Assembly (NCBI GenBank): GCA_028274465.1 | Contig: CM051458.1 | Location: forward strand, 73,905,766-73,969,765 | DNA length: 64,000 nt | DNA from: Plantago ovata | Lineage: Eukaryota > Streptophyta > Magnoliopsida > Lamiales > Plantaginaceae | Direction: 5' to 3' | Shown here: positions 19,591 through 30,714 of the stretch, piece after piece | Layout: each line of letters begins with the position of its first letter | Position numbering within the stretch: the stretch's first letter is position 1 | Made by a program: the position numbers and the translations under genes | The notes under the pieces: generated by a model | What the model was told of the DNA's origin: nothing | Seen by the model: the letters and a program-made list of their open reading frames with translations, nothing else | The model's database searches: none

Positions 19591-19901
19591 CAGGACAATT
19601 AATTGATCAAAGATCTCCATGCAAAACCGAGGAATTTATGCATGATTATTAACCCGTTATGATTTGAAGGACCATACTATCACCAATCTCCATTATCTGT
19701 TAAGAAAACCGTTGCTATATCGTCTGCTGTTTTTATATTCTAAATTAGATTAGATAAAGCTAGTTATAGTCCTTAGAGATCGACACTCGAGGTTATTCTA
19801 CCGCTACACTACGGTTTTCGTTGTAGTTGTGAATTGCCTTTGGCTAAATAACAAATTTATTTGATTCGCGTTGGAACACGACATCCGCGTGTTCGTCAAA
19901 T

Positions 19902-19919
19902 TGGCGCCGTTGTCGGGGA
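19902..19919 (+). other. Primer binding site, tRNA-Asp type (element C)
   Basis: TGGCGCCGTTGTCGGGGA starts three bases after the LTR end and matches the plant tRNA-Asp 3' end with one mismatch. Identical sites are in G2 (39129-39146) and element E (61384-61401). Confidence 0.88.
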
Positions 19920-20043
19920 CTATTCTCCTTTTTTCTGTTTAATTTGTTTATATTTTCAGCATTCAATTCCTAGTTCTAGTAGTTTTAGTTTTCCTTTTTA
20001 ATCTCTCTCTGATACTGCTTTCCTAGTCTGTTACAGATAGTGT

Positions 20044-22193
20044 ATGCCACATACACGATCTAGGGGAACACCGCTTGCTGATTCAGTTGCTGAGATCGAC
20101 AGAGTCTACCACCAAAGAAGGCGACTACTTCAAAGGCCTGAACTAGAGGAAATAGAGGATACCGATTTCTCTGAATCTCTACACAGTCTTTTCAAGGAAA
20201 TCGACGGAATGGCAGAAGCTAGACCACTGAAAGCATGGGTTCAACCCTCCAAGGATCGTATGAGAGGACCGGCGATTGCTCTTTCGTCTGCAACTCGAGA
20301 TCTGGAAATCAAGAACCACGCATTCCAACAACTTCCGAGGTTCTATGGCTTATCAAGGGAAGATGTGATGGGGTACTTGCACGATATTGATGATTTCGTC
20401 AACCAACTCCCATGATCCGGAGCTGAAATAACAACGGATGAGTTGCGGATGAAGGTTTTTGCTATGGGGCTTGGCGACAGAGCCAAGTCATGGTTGAGTT
20501 CTCTACCAGCAGGCTCGCTGGACACTTGGGAGAAGGTTTTTTCAGCTTTCATGGAGAAATACTTCCCTCACACCTTGACTACTGCGCTAAAGGCGCAAAT
20601 CACTGGATTCAAGCAGGACTATGATGAGACCATCTACACCGCGTTTGAGAGATTCCAAGATCTCACGAACAAGTGCCCTCACCATGGTTTTGAGCTTTCT
20701 GACCTAGTCCAACACTTCTACAATGGACTAACCTTCGAGAACCAACAAGCGGTGGATTTCCAATGCCGAGGCAATATTTGGGAGGAAACCGCAGAAGCCG
20801 TCTGGGCAGTTTTCGAAAGGCTTGCTAAGGGTTCGCAGTTCAAAGACCCAAGGGCAATGGTTAGGAGACGTGGACCTGAAGCTCCACCGACTCAAGAAGC
20901 CCCTATGTATAGGGGGAATGGGGATCAATTCGAGTGCTATACCAACGAATTGAAGCAAGTCCTCAAGAGCGCCACTGGAACAACTGTTTCGAACGAAGTT
21001 TGCCGAATATGCAAGAACTATGGGCATGGGGCTCATATGTGTAGATCGGAGCTTGCATATGATGATGGCAACTGGGCTCAAGGAGGCGAAGCGAAAGCCT
21101 TTGCTACGGAGTTTGGTACTCAAGAAGCTAGCTACGGACAAGACGGTAGGAATCCTCGAGGTTGATTTTGGAGAAGAGGGTTCAGAAACAATCAAGGATA
21201 TGCATCAGCTAACCAAACTTATGGCCCTAACCAAGACCGTAGTAGGCTTAACTATGGTAATGACCACTGCGAAAACCCCACTCCGAAAGAGCAACCGAAG
21301 TCGAAGTCGGCTCAACTGATGGAGAACTTGCAAAAGATGGTTGATCACACCCAAAGTTTTCTCAAACGTTATGAAGAAGATTCTGAGAAGACTAGAGCGA
21401 GACTTGATAGGTTGGAAGAGAGCACTAGGCTTGCCCAACAAAAGATGCAAGAGTTGATCGACCGAGGAGCAAGTAGGGAGCAAGGCAAGCTGCCTAGCAA
21501 CACTGAGAAGTCGATGTCCATTACCTTGGTAGGTGATCTACCTATTGAATTCACCATCAAGAAGGTTGCTAAGTGTGAGAGTTGCAAGGGGGAAGTTCCC
21601 CCACAGGCTAAGGAAGAAGAGAAGGACCTTGGTTCTGACGAGAGTGGAGAGGAGCAAGAGGATCCCGAGCCACACCCTCAAAGTTTCGATATTGAGATCG
21701 GGATTGGGGAACTTGAAGATGTCTGTGCCACACTAGACACGGGATGCTACTCTAATGTGCTCCCTTTGAATGTGTTCGAGAAGAGTAGCCTTGGAAAACT
21801 ATCTGTGCATAAGGCTATTGTGCAACTGGCAGATGGATCCTTTGTGAGACCCGAAGGTGTTGTGAAAAATGTACTGGTCAAGATTGGTGAAGCTTCTGTA
21901 TACACCAATTTTGTAGTTATGCCGGCGTCTACACCTGGGACGGGGGTGTCATTCTGTTGGGGTGAACGTTCTTGACTAAGCTACGCTCCATGATGGATAT
22001 CTACCGAAGGACTTGCACTATTGAAGTGGATGGCAAGCGACATGTGTTGCGAGCCATATTTGATCCACCTGATACTTCTCACACTGTTGACTACAGTGGT
22101 CTTAATGTCTATGTTCATTCTTATTCACAGGTTCGAGGCATGAGGAGGAGATCCATGAAGGGGAAGTCTAGTACCCGCAAAAAGAAGAGCTAG
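20044..22193 (+). pseudogene. gag-PR: Gag-aspartic protease of element C, broken
   Basis: This is homologous over its full length to the intact 719-codon ORF of element A. It has the same ATG context, gag capsid region (AKSWLSSLPAGSLDTWEKVFS), zinc knuckle CRICKNYGHGAHMC near 21002, coiled-coil stretch, protease with DTG near 21737 (DTGC rather than DTGS), and basic C-terminus to a TAG at 22191-22193. Lesions are a TGA at about 20413, a TGA at about 21163 and a frameshift near 21945, where an extra G disrupts the region before the LLGRTFL equivalent. Not functional as one protein. Confidence 0.92.
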
Positions 22194-22237
22194 GCGCAGA
22201 CAGGAGTCGAGTCAAAGACTTTAAACAATGACGCTAT

Positions 22238-22253
22238 CCGGGAGGCAACCCGG
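22238..22253 (+). other. Conserved hairpin after gag-protease (element C)
   Basis: CCGGGAGGCAACCCGG lies 45 bases after the ORF end, as in element A. It is the same structure on the sense strand in all G1 copies that retain the region. Confidence 0.6.
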
Positions 22254-22444
22254 AGTTTTTATCGCTTTCTTTACCGCTTTATTGCATGCATTCATACTTG
22301 AACAATTTGCTTTTCATATGTGAATTTGTTCGCCTCTGTGTCGTATGTGCTTATGTTATGTTTGAGTGAGTTTTTTCGAGTGATTTTGTGAGAAAAATGG
22401 TTTTCGGGGACTTAAAAACCACATTTTTTTCGAAAAGTTCGTCT

Positions 22445-22566
22445 CCCCACCTCAGGAGGTGGGGGGCGAATCGCCCCACGAGTCCAGACCGCGCGCGCGC
22501 TCCGGCCGCGCGGGGCGATTCGCCCTACATACGGGGCGATTCGCCCCGCACGGGGCGACTCGCCCC
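22445..22566 (+). repeat. Internal GCG-N3-CGC dyad array (element C)
   Basis: GGGGCGAATCGCCCC, GGGGCGATTCGCCCT, GGGGCGATTCGCCCCG and GGGGCGACTCGCCCC lie around a CCGCGCGCGCGC stretch. The position, between the gag-protease ORF and the second ORF, is identical to element A. Confidence 0.88.
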
Positions 22567-23310
22567 ACGGACTCTGCAGATTAAAAACGCGGATGTCTCC
22601 CTTTTCTCTTCATTTCTTCATATTTTCACCATTCTTCCTCCCCAAAAACTGAAATTCGAGATTTTAGCTTCAAATCTTCATAACTTCTTCATTTCTTCAC
22701 CAAATTTAGTGTTCTTTAGCTTCAATCGAAGCCTGTTACATGATCTATCTTTTCATCCGAACAGATTTCACCCTAGTGCATTAGTTTTCCAGATCTGAGG
22801 TATCTTCTTATGAACCCTAATTTTTCAAATTTGGGGTTTTTCTAATTTGAGCTTCAATTATGCTTATATGATGCATGGGTAGGTTGTTTGTAAGATTAGA
22901 AGCATTATTTACTATCAATTGCATGCTTAATTATGCTTGGATTGTTGGTTTGGGAATTTTGCTACTAGATGATATATCTTGTTATGCAATATATCTTTTT
23001 CTTTGATTTCTTGCATATGATTGTGTTTATTGATGTAATGATGATGGATTTGAAGGTAGAATGCATAATTGTTGGGTATGAGGATTTATGTTGATAGAAT
23101 TTTTCGCTTCTATGGTATGAATTGAGCCTTGTTATTTAGGTTATTGGTTGTCTAGTAAGAGCATAATGTGATGTATTGCTTGTAGTAGTTACATTGGTAT
23201 GTTGCATGTTGAAGAAGCTAGGCTAGACATAAAGGATTTGGGGAGTTCGATTATTGAATTTATCACTTGTGTGTTTCGTTCTTACACTAGCATATGCTTG
23301 AGTCAGTTTT
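22567..23310 (+). other. Internal spacer of element C, no gene seen
   Basis: AT-rich and colinear with element A 261-956 and element D 54900-55620. I see no coding frame shared between the copies. Confidence 0.7.
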
Positions 23311-24180
23311 GTGTTATACGAGGTACTAACTGTTGTTTGTAGGAACCATGCCAAGGGAGAGGAGCATTCCTGTATGATTAATATGAAGTATTGGAGGGGG
23401 ATCGATTACAACCATGTCAAGGAGAGTGATCTCGTTAGAGGTGCGTTCGAGCCACGGGCTCTTGCAACAACGTCGCGGATTATCCAAGAGGAGGAGCTAG
23501 AGTACACCTGGAGTAAGGACTCCTATGCCTATTCATGCACCACCGAAGGGACAGAAACAATTATTACATCAGCAATCCATCACAAGGACTGCAAAGTTCG
23601 AGTGAATTGGAAGGCACCGGGACGATCTTGCCGCGACGGATTCAATCTTGAGTTCACAGTTGCTAGAAGGTTCCGAAGCGCTAGCTTGGTTCCAAAACAT
23701 AATGACATGGGCTCCCAGCCCCTCGTTGGGGTGCCCCTTGACTGCCTCTAAAGGGAGCATCATATAGATATCGGTCGCATCAACCGTAGAGAATGTGGTC
23801 GACATTGGAAAAAATGGTAGAAGACTTCTGAGTATCCGAGCAGCTTACTGTAACCTCCTCGGGGTGTAAAACGCTGGAGAGGGAGGCTCTGATACCACTG
23901 CTCTTTCCCCTTCAACAGTTCACAACCTATTGGAGGGCTACAGGATGGAGGATTCCATAACAGCGACGGCTAATCTTGAGGATTCTATTCGACAATGCAA
24001 CTCTACTGGCGATGATGATGGTCACAGTAGTGACAATGAAGGCCATACGGACAATGATGATACTGATGGAGGAGTTGTTCCTATCCGGCCTATAAATGGA
24101 ACTCCGCGCCTACCAGAAGACCTGATGACCACCTATAAGGCTCCCAGAGTAGTCCCAATAACTCACAAGCAGCATACTTA
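23311..24180 (+). pseudogene. Putative plant transposon protein remnant (element C)
   Basis: The frame 23311-23751 contains NHAKGEEH, KYWRGIDYNHVKE, LVRG, ALATTSRIIQEEELEYTWSK and SAIHHKDCKVRVNWKAP. It is alignable to the element B copy (8055-9307) but with internal deletions, for example of the FYA-motif segment. Downstream pieces (HHIDIGRI near 23760, acidic tail with DNDD near 24050) match the B protein's C-terminal half in other frames. Element D carries the same degenerate version, so the decay predates both insertions. Such elements may spread without this protein. Confidence 0.75.
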
Positions 24181-24220
24181 GCCGACCGAGGCCAAACCAT
24201 GCGGTAACATCTAGTATCAC
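24181..24220 (+). repeat. G1 boundary motif (element C)
   Basis: GCCGACCGAGGCCAAACC followed by ATGCGGTAACATCTAG. Same motif and position as in elements B, D and E. Confidence 0.7.
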
Positions 24221-25728
24221 ATCTTATTTCCACATTTTCTTATTGCTAGGGACTAGCGTTAATTTCATAAGGGGGGATGGGATTTAAGTGATCTAGTGTT
24301 GTTAGTTTGGATCTTGCCATTGATGGTTTAGAGCTTGGCATTGGTAGGATGAGTATAGTACCTTGCATGTTTTATCCGTCTGCATTTGCATTTGCACGTT
24401 TACTGCTTTCTTAGTTTTTTAGGTTGCATTCACTGCATTCATCCTAGGATAGTCTTGCATTTTTATATGGAGTTTATTGCCGAATTTTTTGAACTTTTTT
24501 ATTGGGTAGATTAACTAACTATGCTATTAATCATATGCTTCATCTCTATGAATTTGTTTGAGGTTTTTCTCGCTTGGCTTGTCACATTTATGTATTGCAC
24601 TTAGTTAAGCTTGGTAGTCTCGATATCACTTAGTGGTGTTTTCTCTACTGCGGTTCACGAAGGCCTTTATAATAGGATGATGCATGTTAGGGTCTTATGG
24701 TTGTTTTCCCGAGTAATTATGTACCTAAGAGGCAACAAGTCTTCACCATGCTTTGAGATTGCTAAATGCCTAGGAAGGAGGTAGTGTGAGGTTGTGTGAT
24801 CCTTTGTTTATAACATATTCTTCCGAATAGGTGTGGGGAGGGGGTTACACCATCGTAGACTTGTTTTTCGTTTTTCATTTCCATGTTGTGAGTTTATTTT
24901 TTCTTTCTCGTAAATTTTGTACTCTAACCTATTCTTTCGAATAGGTTTGGGGAAGTCGTTTGTGAGTCATTTTGTTTCTCTTTTCGTTGTGCTACTGCTG
25001 GCTAAAAAAAATCGAAAAAAAAGAAAGAAAAATTCCAGAAAAAAAAAAAAGAAAAAAAAGAAACTGGAAAGGAAAAAAAAAGGAAAAAGACCCCAAAAAA
25101 GCAAAGAAGGGTCCAAAAAAGAAAGCCAAATAGCAGTTTAGCAAAGTGTTGTGTCTCATTTTCCAATTCTTGTAATGTTCGTAATCGTGTAGTAATTTTC
25201 TATTTTTTGTCTTTTGTTTTTTGAGTGTCATCTGTTCTAGACCACCCTCGTCCTACCATTCAGAAAGTGGTGAATAGCTTAAGACTTTGCTTGAGAGATG
25301 GGTAGAATAGGGGAGTGTTATCTTTTATAGGGAACCCTCCTTCGTTTGATGAGAGCCAGTACTGGTTCGATCTCTTTGAGGGAATGTCTTAAACTTGGTG
25401 AACAGTAGTAAGTCCTCAGTTTCATAGGCACGGGACAACCATTTGTATCTTAACATGTTTCATTACGTCGTCACTGACTAGGTCCAGGTAGAGAATGTTA
25501 CGAGAGACTATCTTGTCTTGACATAAGTGCTTATGTGGATGTGTATGAGTCAATCGAGGCATTCTTCAACCTATATTCATGTTTTGATTTATATGGTTCT
25601 TGTTCATATGTTTTTTGATAGATTCAGTAGATTAGTTCATTTTATTTGGCATGAGACTCCATTTTATGTGTTGTATTGTTTTTTGCATTAGAGTCTAGCT
25701 TAGTTGCTTGAGTACAAGCAAAGGTTCG
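24221..25728 (+). other. Conserved non-coding tail of G1 (element C)
   Basis: No gene. The stretch holds two hairpins (the first mutated near 24815; the second perfect at 24926-24947), the purine tract at 25005-25130, and blocks shared with G2 40970-44221 despite unrelated gags. Lys-rich ORFs over the tract are spurious. Confidence 0.75.
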
Positions 25729-25740
25729 GTTTGGGGAGTT
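25729..25740 (+). other. Polypurine tract of element C
   Basis: GTTTGGGGAGTT lies directly before the 3' LTR TGATGAAT. Confidence 0.85.
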
Positions 25741-27047
25741 TGATGAATGTGTATTTTACACTTTCATTTAGGTCTTTTTCACCTATTTTAGCTATCCTCT
25801 ATGTTAATTTAGCTATATTTTAGTGCATTTTATTAGAATAGTGTCACGTTTCCCTTTAGTTTTTATTTTACAGGTTTTGGTTGAAAAATGAGGATTTCCG
25901 GGCAATTATATTGAAGTTGACAAGGAATTGGTGTTCCAGAAGCCTATTTGGAGTATCTGAAGGTTTTCGGATAGGATTTGGAGTCTAGGGGTCGAATCTG
26001 GAGGTTAGAAGGCCACTAGAAGTCAGAAACCGAGTCCGAAAAGTGGAAGAAATCCAAAAACGCGTCGAAAACGTGCAAAATTCCGAAATTTACCCCCGGG
26101 CGAATCGCCCCACACCAGGCGACTCGCTCGGTGTGTGGGGCCCTTCGCCCCACACTATTTCAAATACTATATATAGTTCCTCAGTTTTTCTCCGAATTTC
26201 ATACTTTTCCAAACCTATTCTCTCACCTTTCTCTGTAGTTTTAGGTAGGAACTTCCCAGAGCCTGTTCTGGGGATTCATAGCTTAGGAGATACTTTTTCA
26301 TAGCAGTTTGGAGCTTGTAAGATCGCAATTCTTCGGAGACTGACAACCTTCGGTAACATTGTATCTTACGGTTTTTCTACTTATTTTTATATATCTTTCA
26401 ACATGTTTTCTTCTATGATTTTTGTTGATTGCATGACAACTATGAGTAGCTAAACTTCTCGTTGGTGATAGTATGTGAATTCTTAGCGAAGGGTTGATAA
26501 TTATGCTAATGGCTATATCGCGCATTATACTCCGTGTTATTGCTTTATTTCTTTGATCATCAAAATCTCTATCTTCGTATTGTTGATTAATTATTGCGCA
26601 CAATTGGACAATTTAATAGTCTTTGACCTATCAAAATCTATATCTTCGTAGTGTTGAATAATTACGGAACACAATTGGATAATTTAATAGTCTTTGACCT
26701 ATACAAATCTATATCTTCGTAGTGTTTGATGATTACAACAGGACAATTAATTGATCAAAGATCTCCATGCAAAACCGAGGAATTTATGCATGATTATTAA
26801 CCCGTTATGCTTTGAAGGACCATACTATCACCAATCTCCATTATCTGTTAAGAAAAACCTTTGCTATATCGTCTGCTGTTTTTATATTCTAAATTAGATT
26901 AGATAAAGCTAGTTATAGTCCTTAGAGGTCGACACTCGAGGTTATTCTACCGCTACACTACGGTTTTCGTTGTAGTTGTGAATTGTCTTTGACTAAATAA
27001 CAAATTTATTTGATTCGCGTTGGAACACGACATCCGCGCGTTCGTCA
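25741..27047 (+). mobile_element. 3' LTR of element C (1307 bp)
   Basis: Bounded by TGATGAAT and GTTCGTCA. Dyads at 26096-26152, TATA box at 26167-26176, tandem repeat at about 26550-26737. Near-identical to the 5' LTR apart from scattered substitutions and indels in the dyad and adjoining region. Confidence 0.92.
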
Positions 27048-27720
27048 TGAAGCAAGACCACAAGGCAGTGGAAATGAAAATCTTGCCTTAGAAAGAATAG
27101 AAGATGTCTACATTGTAGATCATCTTGATGATACTACTCTGGAACCAGCAAGTGACATTGCTGCAGACCTAAGAAAGGCTGCACTTGCTGAGAATATTGC
27201 CAGCAAAGCAACAAAAGTAAAAGAGACAATTCCTGAAATAGCAACTAGTCAAATCCAAGAAGTTGCTGAAGGTGCAATTACTGAAGAACCAGTTGCTGAG
27301 ACTGCAACAGTTCAAGTCCCAGAGTTTGCTAAAACTCAACAAGAAACATCGTTCGACGACGCATCTCATGATGTTGAGAATGTTAGACCAAGTTCACCAA
27401 TCAATTCTATTGACAAAGTTCAACTGTTGCTGACTGACCTAAGCTAGCAAATGGATATGGAGATTGATGACAACTTCAACAAGTCAGTAGACCTATTCAT
27501 GACAAGTAGTGAACTTAGAGGTCTAGATGTTTCTGCTCAAACTTGTCAATTCAGAGACATGGGAGATTGCTGAATCTGCACAGCCTTCTCAAATAGAGCA
27601 AGAAAAGAAGTCTGCTGAAGAACAAGTCCCAGATCTTGAAGAAGCTTTCAATGCTGAAAGGACTAAGTCACCACCTGCTATTCTTCAGCAGGTAGTTAAC
27701 TCAGATATAAGCAAAACTTT
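27048..27720 (+). pseudogene. Copia ORF2, middle part (C2)
   Basis: This continues the C2 ORF2 after element C (first five bases are the target duplication). The Glu/Ala/Thr-rich region (EDVYIVDHLDDTTLEPASDIAADLRKAAL and VAETATVQVPE) aligns with S1 46800-47440. A TAG at about 27445 and a frameshift near 27540 break it. It reaches CAGCAG|GTAG, the first intron-like junction of S1 ORF2, and is cut at 27720 by S1's 5' LTR. Confidence 0.82.
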
Positions 27721-27919
27721 TGTTAGGAAACATGTAATTTTGATGAGCAATTAACCATGCTAAATTAAGGAAAGTTCAGTAACTAGTACTCTTAAGGTCC
27801 ATAGGAATTTAGAATTTTAAGGACATTGTAAAAGAGGAACGTTTGCTGAAGACTTAGTGTAGGTACTAGTTAGGTGCTTTAGTTTTTCTTATGATGTATC
27901 TTGTTTATTAAAACAACCA

Positions 27920-28018
27920 ATTGAAGCATTTGCTGATGATGTATTTTGTTTACACAAACGAACTATTGAAGCATTTGCTGATGATGTACTTTGTTTACAC
28001 AAACAAACTATTGAAGCA
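27920..28018 (+). repeat. 45-bp tandem repeat in S1 LTR, 2.2 copies
   Basis: The unit contains ATTGAAGCATTTGCTGATG and TTTGTTTACACAAAC. Two full copies and ten bases of a third are present. It is also in the 3' LTR at about 51060-51166. Confidence 0.85.
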
Positions 28019-28420
28019 CTAGAACCGTTCAGAAACTTGAAGAATTCGAAGACTGAAGACTAAAGAAGATTTCTGAAGATGGTATCTAAAAAGGCACATG
28101 TTGCTCAGAAAGTGGAAACTTCAGCAGCAGCTTGCATAAGTGAAAATCTAAATGACAGAGTAGGTTGTGCTTGCTGAAACTGAGACTGACCGCTTGCTGA
28201 AAAACATATGTGACCTTCTTGCTGAAAGTACTTGCATTTGCGCTCCAACGTTCATATTTGAATTTCATTCAAATGAACATTAAATGTAAAAGTAAGCATG
28301 CGAAGAACATGAAGACTAGAAGACAAATAAAGGACGCTGCTGAAAGTACAAAAGCAAGATAGTGACATCTTAAGGAACAAAGCCTTAGAATTTGAAATTC
28401 AAACGACTCCCTTAATTCAC

Positions 28421-28428
28421 TATAAATA
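28421..28428 (+). promoter_or_regulatory. TATA box of S1 LTR
   Basis: TATAAATA lies about 900 bases before the LTR end, preceded by AATTCAC and followed by GAGGTCATCC. It is the best TATA match in the LTR, so transcription probably starts about 30 bases downstream. Confidence 0.65.
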
Positions 28429-29323
28429 GAGGTCATCCGGAAAAGAGTAGAAGTGTGTCAACAACGTGATCAAACTCTCACTTGTGCTTAAACACTCAAA
28501 TCCTTCTATACTCTTTACTTCCCATTGATCCGTTCCAAGACTTAAAGCTTGAAAAAGCTACTTGTGAATAAGTAGAACATTCACGGCTAAGAAATTAGTT
28601 AAGTGTTCTTTCTTTCGAACAAGAACAAGTCTTGACACCAAAAACAACTTAACTTTTTTACTGCAAAGTATTCAAAGTTTTGTTTCTTAGATTACTTGTT
28701 GTAGCTGAATAAGTTATATTCAAGTTATCTCATCCCAAACCTCTCTAACTGATAAACACCCTTTTTCAGACGTGAAATTCAGGGGGAATTTAATCAAGCA
28801 TAGTGTTGCTGATTATAAGTACCAAGTTTGGTGGAGAACAAGGTTTCGTTCTGTAGTTAGGTTGGAAACGAAGCAAGTGTGTTTTGGTTTCTGTAGAATC
28901 TCTCTAGATAGGTGTTGTAAGGAACCTCAAACTTATCTTAGTAGATTCAGTCCTAGAAAGGACAAAGTGGATTAGTTGAGAGATTACGCCACTCTCAGAT
29001 ACCATTATAAAAGTGTTTGTGTGATTTACTTTACTGCATTTAGTTTTCAGCAAGCTTATCTATCTGTACACTGTCACTCTGCTCACTTGCTGATTCTATC
29101 ACTTACTGAAAAGCACTTATTTTATAAAGACTTCCGCACTCGTTTTAAGTATCAGTAAAACTCGTTACTGAAAAGTAACTAGTAGTTGCTGAGAAAGTTA
29201 AGTATCATCAAACTCATTATTGAAAAGTAATAAGCCCTTGCTGAGAAAGTTTTTAAACGACGAAAGTTTGAAAAGACTATTCACCCCCCTTTTAGTCTTT
29301 TCTTGTTTAAAGGGACCAACAAG

Positions 29324-29335
29324 TGGTATCAGAGC
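29324..29335 (+). other. Primer binding site, initiator tRNA-Met type (S1)
   Basis: TGGTATCAGAGC starts two bases after the LTR. This is the standard 12-base plant copia primer site. Confidence 0.93.
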
Positions 29336-29433
29336 TGGAGGTTCTTTAACCTTCATCACTGAACCTAGATCCCCTTAGGTGCTTTCCGTAAATAAATCTC
29401 ACTTGATCTGTTTGGTAGTCTTTTGCTGACAGG

Positions 29434-30714
29434 ATGTCTTTAGGAGACGCTCCCTTACTGAAGCTGGAAAACTACGAAACATGGCGAAACAACATGATGT
29501 TACATCTTGAGGCCATTAGTGATGAAATGGTCACTGTCATTAATGATGGACCTATCAAGATCACTAAACTTGAGAGAAGCTTTCCTCACAAAACCACGGA
29601 TCCTACTGGTAAGGAAACTATCCTAGGAGAACAGGTTGACGCCGCCGTTCCAAAACCAAGAGAGGAATGGACATCCGACGAAGATAAGAGATTCTGTCTT
29701 TATGGCCAAGCAAGAAACATCATCATTCGATCAACTCCGGATACTATACAGTGCAAACTGTGGGGTGCCAAAATTGCTAAGGAAGTTTGGAAAATGGTTC
29801 AAGATCTTTTTGCTGGATCTGATAAGACCAAGGAAAACAAACTCGAAGTGCTGAAGTTAAAGTTACAGAACTTTAAACAAGGTACAAATGAGTCACTGGA
29901 AGACTTGGACTTCATATTCACAACTCTAGTAAGTGAGATGGCTGCCATAGGAGTTGGAAATCTTTATTCAGATTCTGAGAAGGTGAAAACCATTATCAGA
30001 AGTCTGAACCAAGAATGGATCCATACTCAGAATTTCTACTATAATCAAGGAATGCCAAACATCACACCTACAGAGTTGTTCTCTCATCTTGCTACTGTCA
30101 ACTACGAGACAAAGCAAAGAGAAAATGTGTTTGCTGAAAAATCGCAAAACATTGCTCTTGCTGCAAAGCCGTCATCTTCTGAAAAGAAGAATGATAAAGA
30201 GCCCGCTGATGAAAATGCTTTAGTTGTTAAAAACATGAAGAAATTCATCAGTAAGGAACTTGAAAGGCGAAAAGCAAAAGAGAAGCTGAAAAAGTATCTT
30301 GGTAACAACTACCATAAATACAAGAATGAGGCTAGCTTGCTGAACAAGCAGGCTCAGCAAGCAAATTCCTCTGAAGAACCAGCAGTTGGAAATGATCTCT
30401 GCTTTTACTGCAAAAATCCTGGACACTTCAAAGAAAATTCTCCTTTGCTGAAAGGTAAATCTGTTGAAAAGAAGAAGAAGTTCAAAAGGGCTTTTATTGC
30501 TGAAGAAAAGAAGAAGCTTCAAGTAAAAATTGATGCGTTGTGCATTGATACCAGCTCCGAAGATAGTGAGGTAGAAAGCTCAGACACTGAAGAAGAAGAA
30601 GACACTCTTGACGTAGAGATCGGCAAGGAAGTTTGTGGAATAGCCATGGAAGCTTATCCAGATGTGTCAAACTACGAATTCTGCCTCATGGCAGGTAAAC
30701 AGTCCTACCTCTGA
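29434..30714 (+). CDS. gag: Copia gag polyprotein (S1)
   Basis: An open frame of 426 codons. It begins MSLGDAPLLKLENYETWR, the usual plant copia gag start, with a capsid-type helical region to about residue 230 and a Lys-rich linker. The zinc knuckle CFYCKNPGHFKEN is near residue 325. Its fourth ligand is Ser instead of Cys, while fragment C1 keeps Cys. An acidic end follows (SSEDSEVESSDTEEEEDTLD). The frame stops at 30712-30714, only 18 bases after a strong CAG|GTAAAC splice-donor-like site at 30694/30695. Gag would assemble particles in the cytoplasm. The altered knuckle suggests poor RNA binding. Confidence 0.88.
   Translation: MSLGDAPLLKLENYETWRNNMMLHLEAISDEMVTVINDGPIKITKLERSFPHKTTDPTGKETILGEQVDAAVPKPREEWTSDEDKRFCLYGQARNIIIRSTPDTIQCKLWGAKIAKEVWKMVQDLFAGSDKTKENKLEVLKLKLQNFKQGTNESLEDLDFIFTTLVSEMAAIGVGNLYSDSEKVKTIIRSLNQEWIHTQNFYYNQGMPNITPTELFSHLATVNYETKQRENVFAEKSQNIALAAKPSSSEKKNDKEPADENALVVKNMKKFISKELERRKAKEKLKKYLGNNYHKYKNEASLLNKQAQQANSSEEPAVGNDLCFYCKNPGHFKENSPLLKGKSVEKKKKFKRAFIAEEKKKLQVKIDALCIDTSSEDSEVESSDTEEEEDTLDVEIGKEVCGIAMEAYPDVSNYEFCLMAGKQSYL

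Larger units (their letters stand above)
18590..19898 (+). mobile_element. 5' LTR of element C (1309 bp)
   Basis: The LTR is bounded by TGATGAAT and GTTCGTCA (inner end mutated from TTCATCA in both LTRs). U3 carries four dyads (18926-19005) before a TATA box (19019-19028). The R/U5 part has an imperfect tandem repeat of period about 71 (19408-19590). It lacks about 20 bases of U3 relative to its 3' partner but has one more dyad. Confidence 0.92.
18590..27047 (+). mobile_element. Element C: complete G1 retrotransposon in C2 ORF2
   Basis: The complete 8458-bp element contains 5' LTR 18590-19898, primer site, broken gag-protease, hairpin, dyad array, spacer, degenerate transposon-protein ORF, boundary motif, conserved tail, polypurine tract and 3' LTR 25741-27047. 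It is flanked by 5-bp target copies. No RT or integrase is present. This is the reference copy for the G1 layout in this window. Confidence 0.93.
14991..27720 (+). mobile_element. Copia fragment C2 (Sirevirus-like), RT to ORF2, interrupted
   Basis: The fragment contains RT from the '[12 protein letters not shown]' region, RNase H, the 3' spacer, the ORF2 promoter-like region and about half of ORF2. ORF2 is split by element C (18590-27047) and cut at 27720 by S1. It differs from C1 by roughly 7 percent in the short overlap I compared, so it is a separate copy and not C1's missing half. Confidence 0.88.
27721..29321 (+). mobile_element. 5' LTR of S1 (1601 bp)
   Basis: Starts TGTTAGGAAAC and ends GGGACCAACA, followed two bases later by the primer site. 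It has a 45-bp tandem repeat (27920-28018), a TATA box at 28421 and many TTGCTGA words. Short ORFs inside are not supported. Confidence 0.92.
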
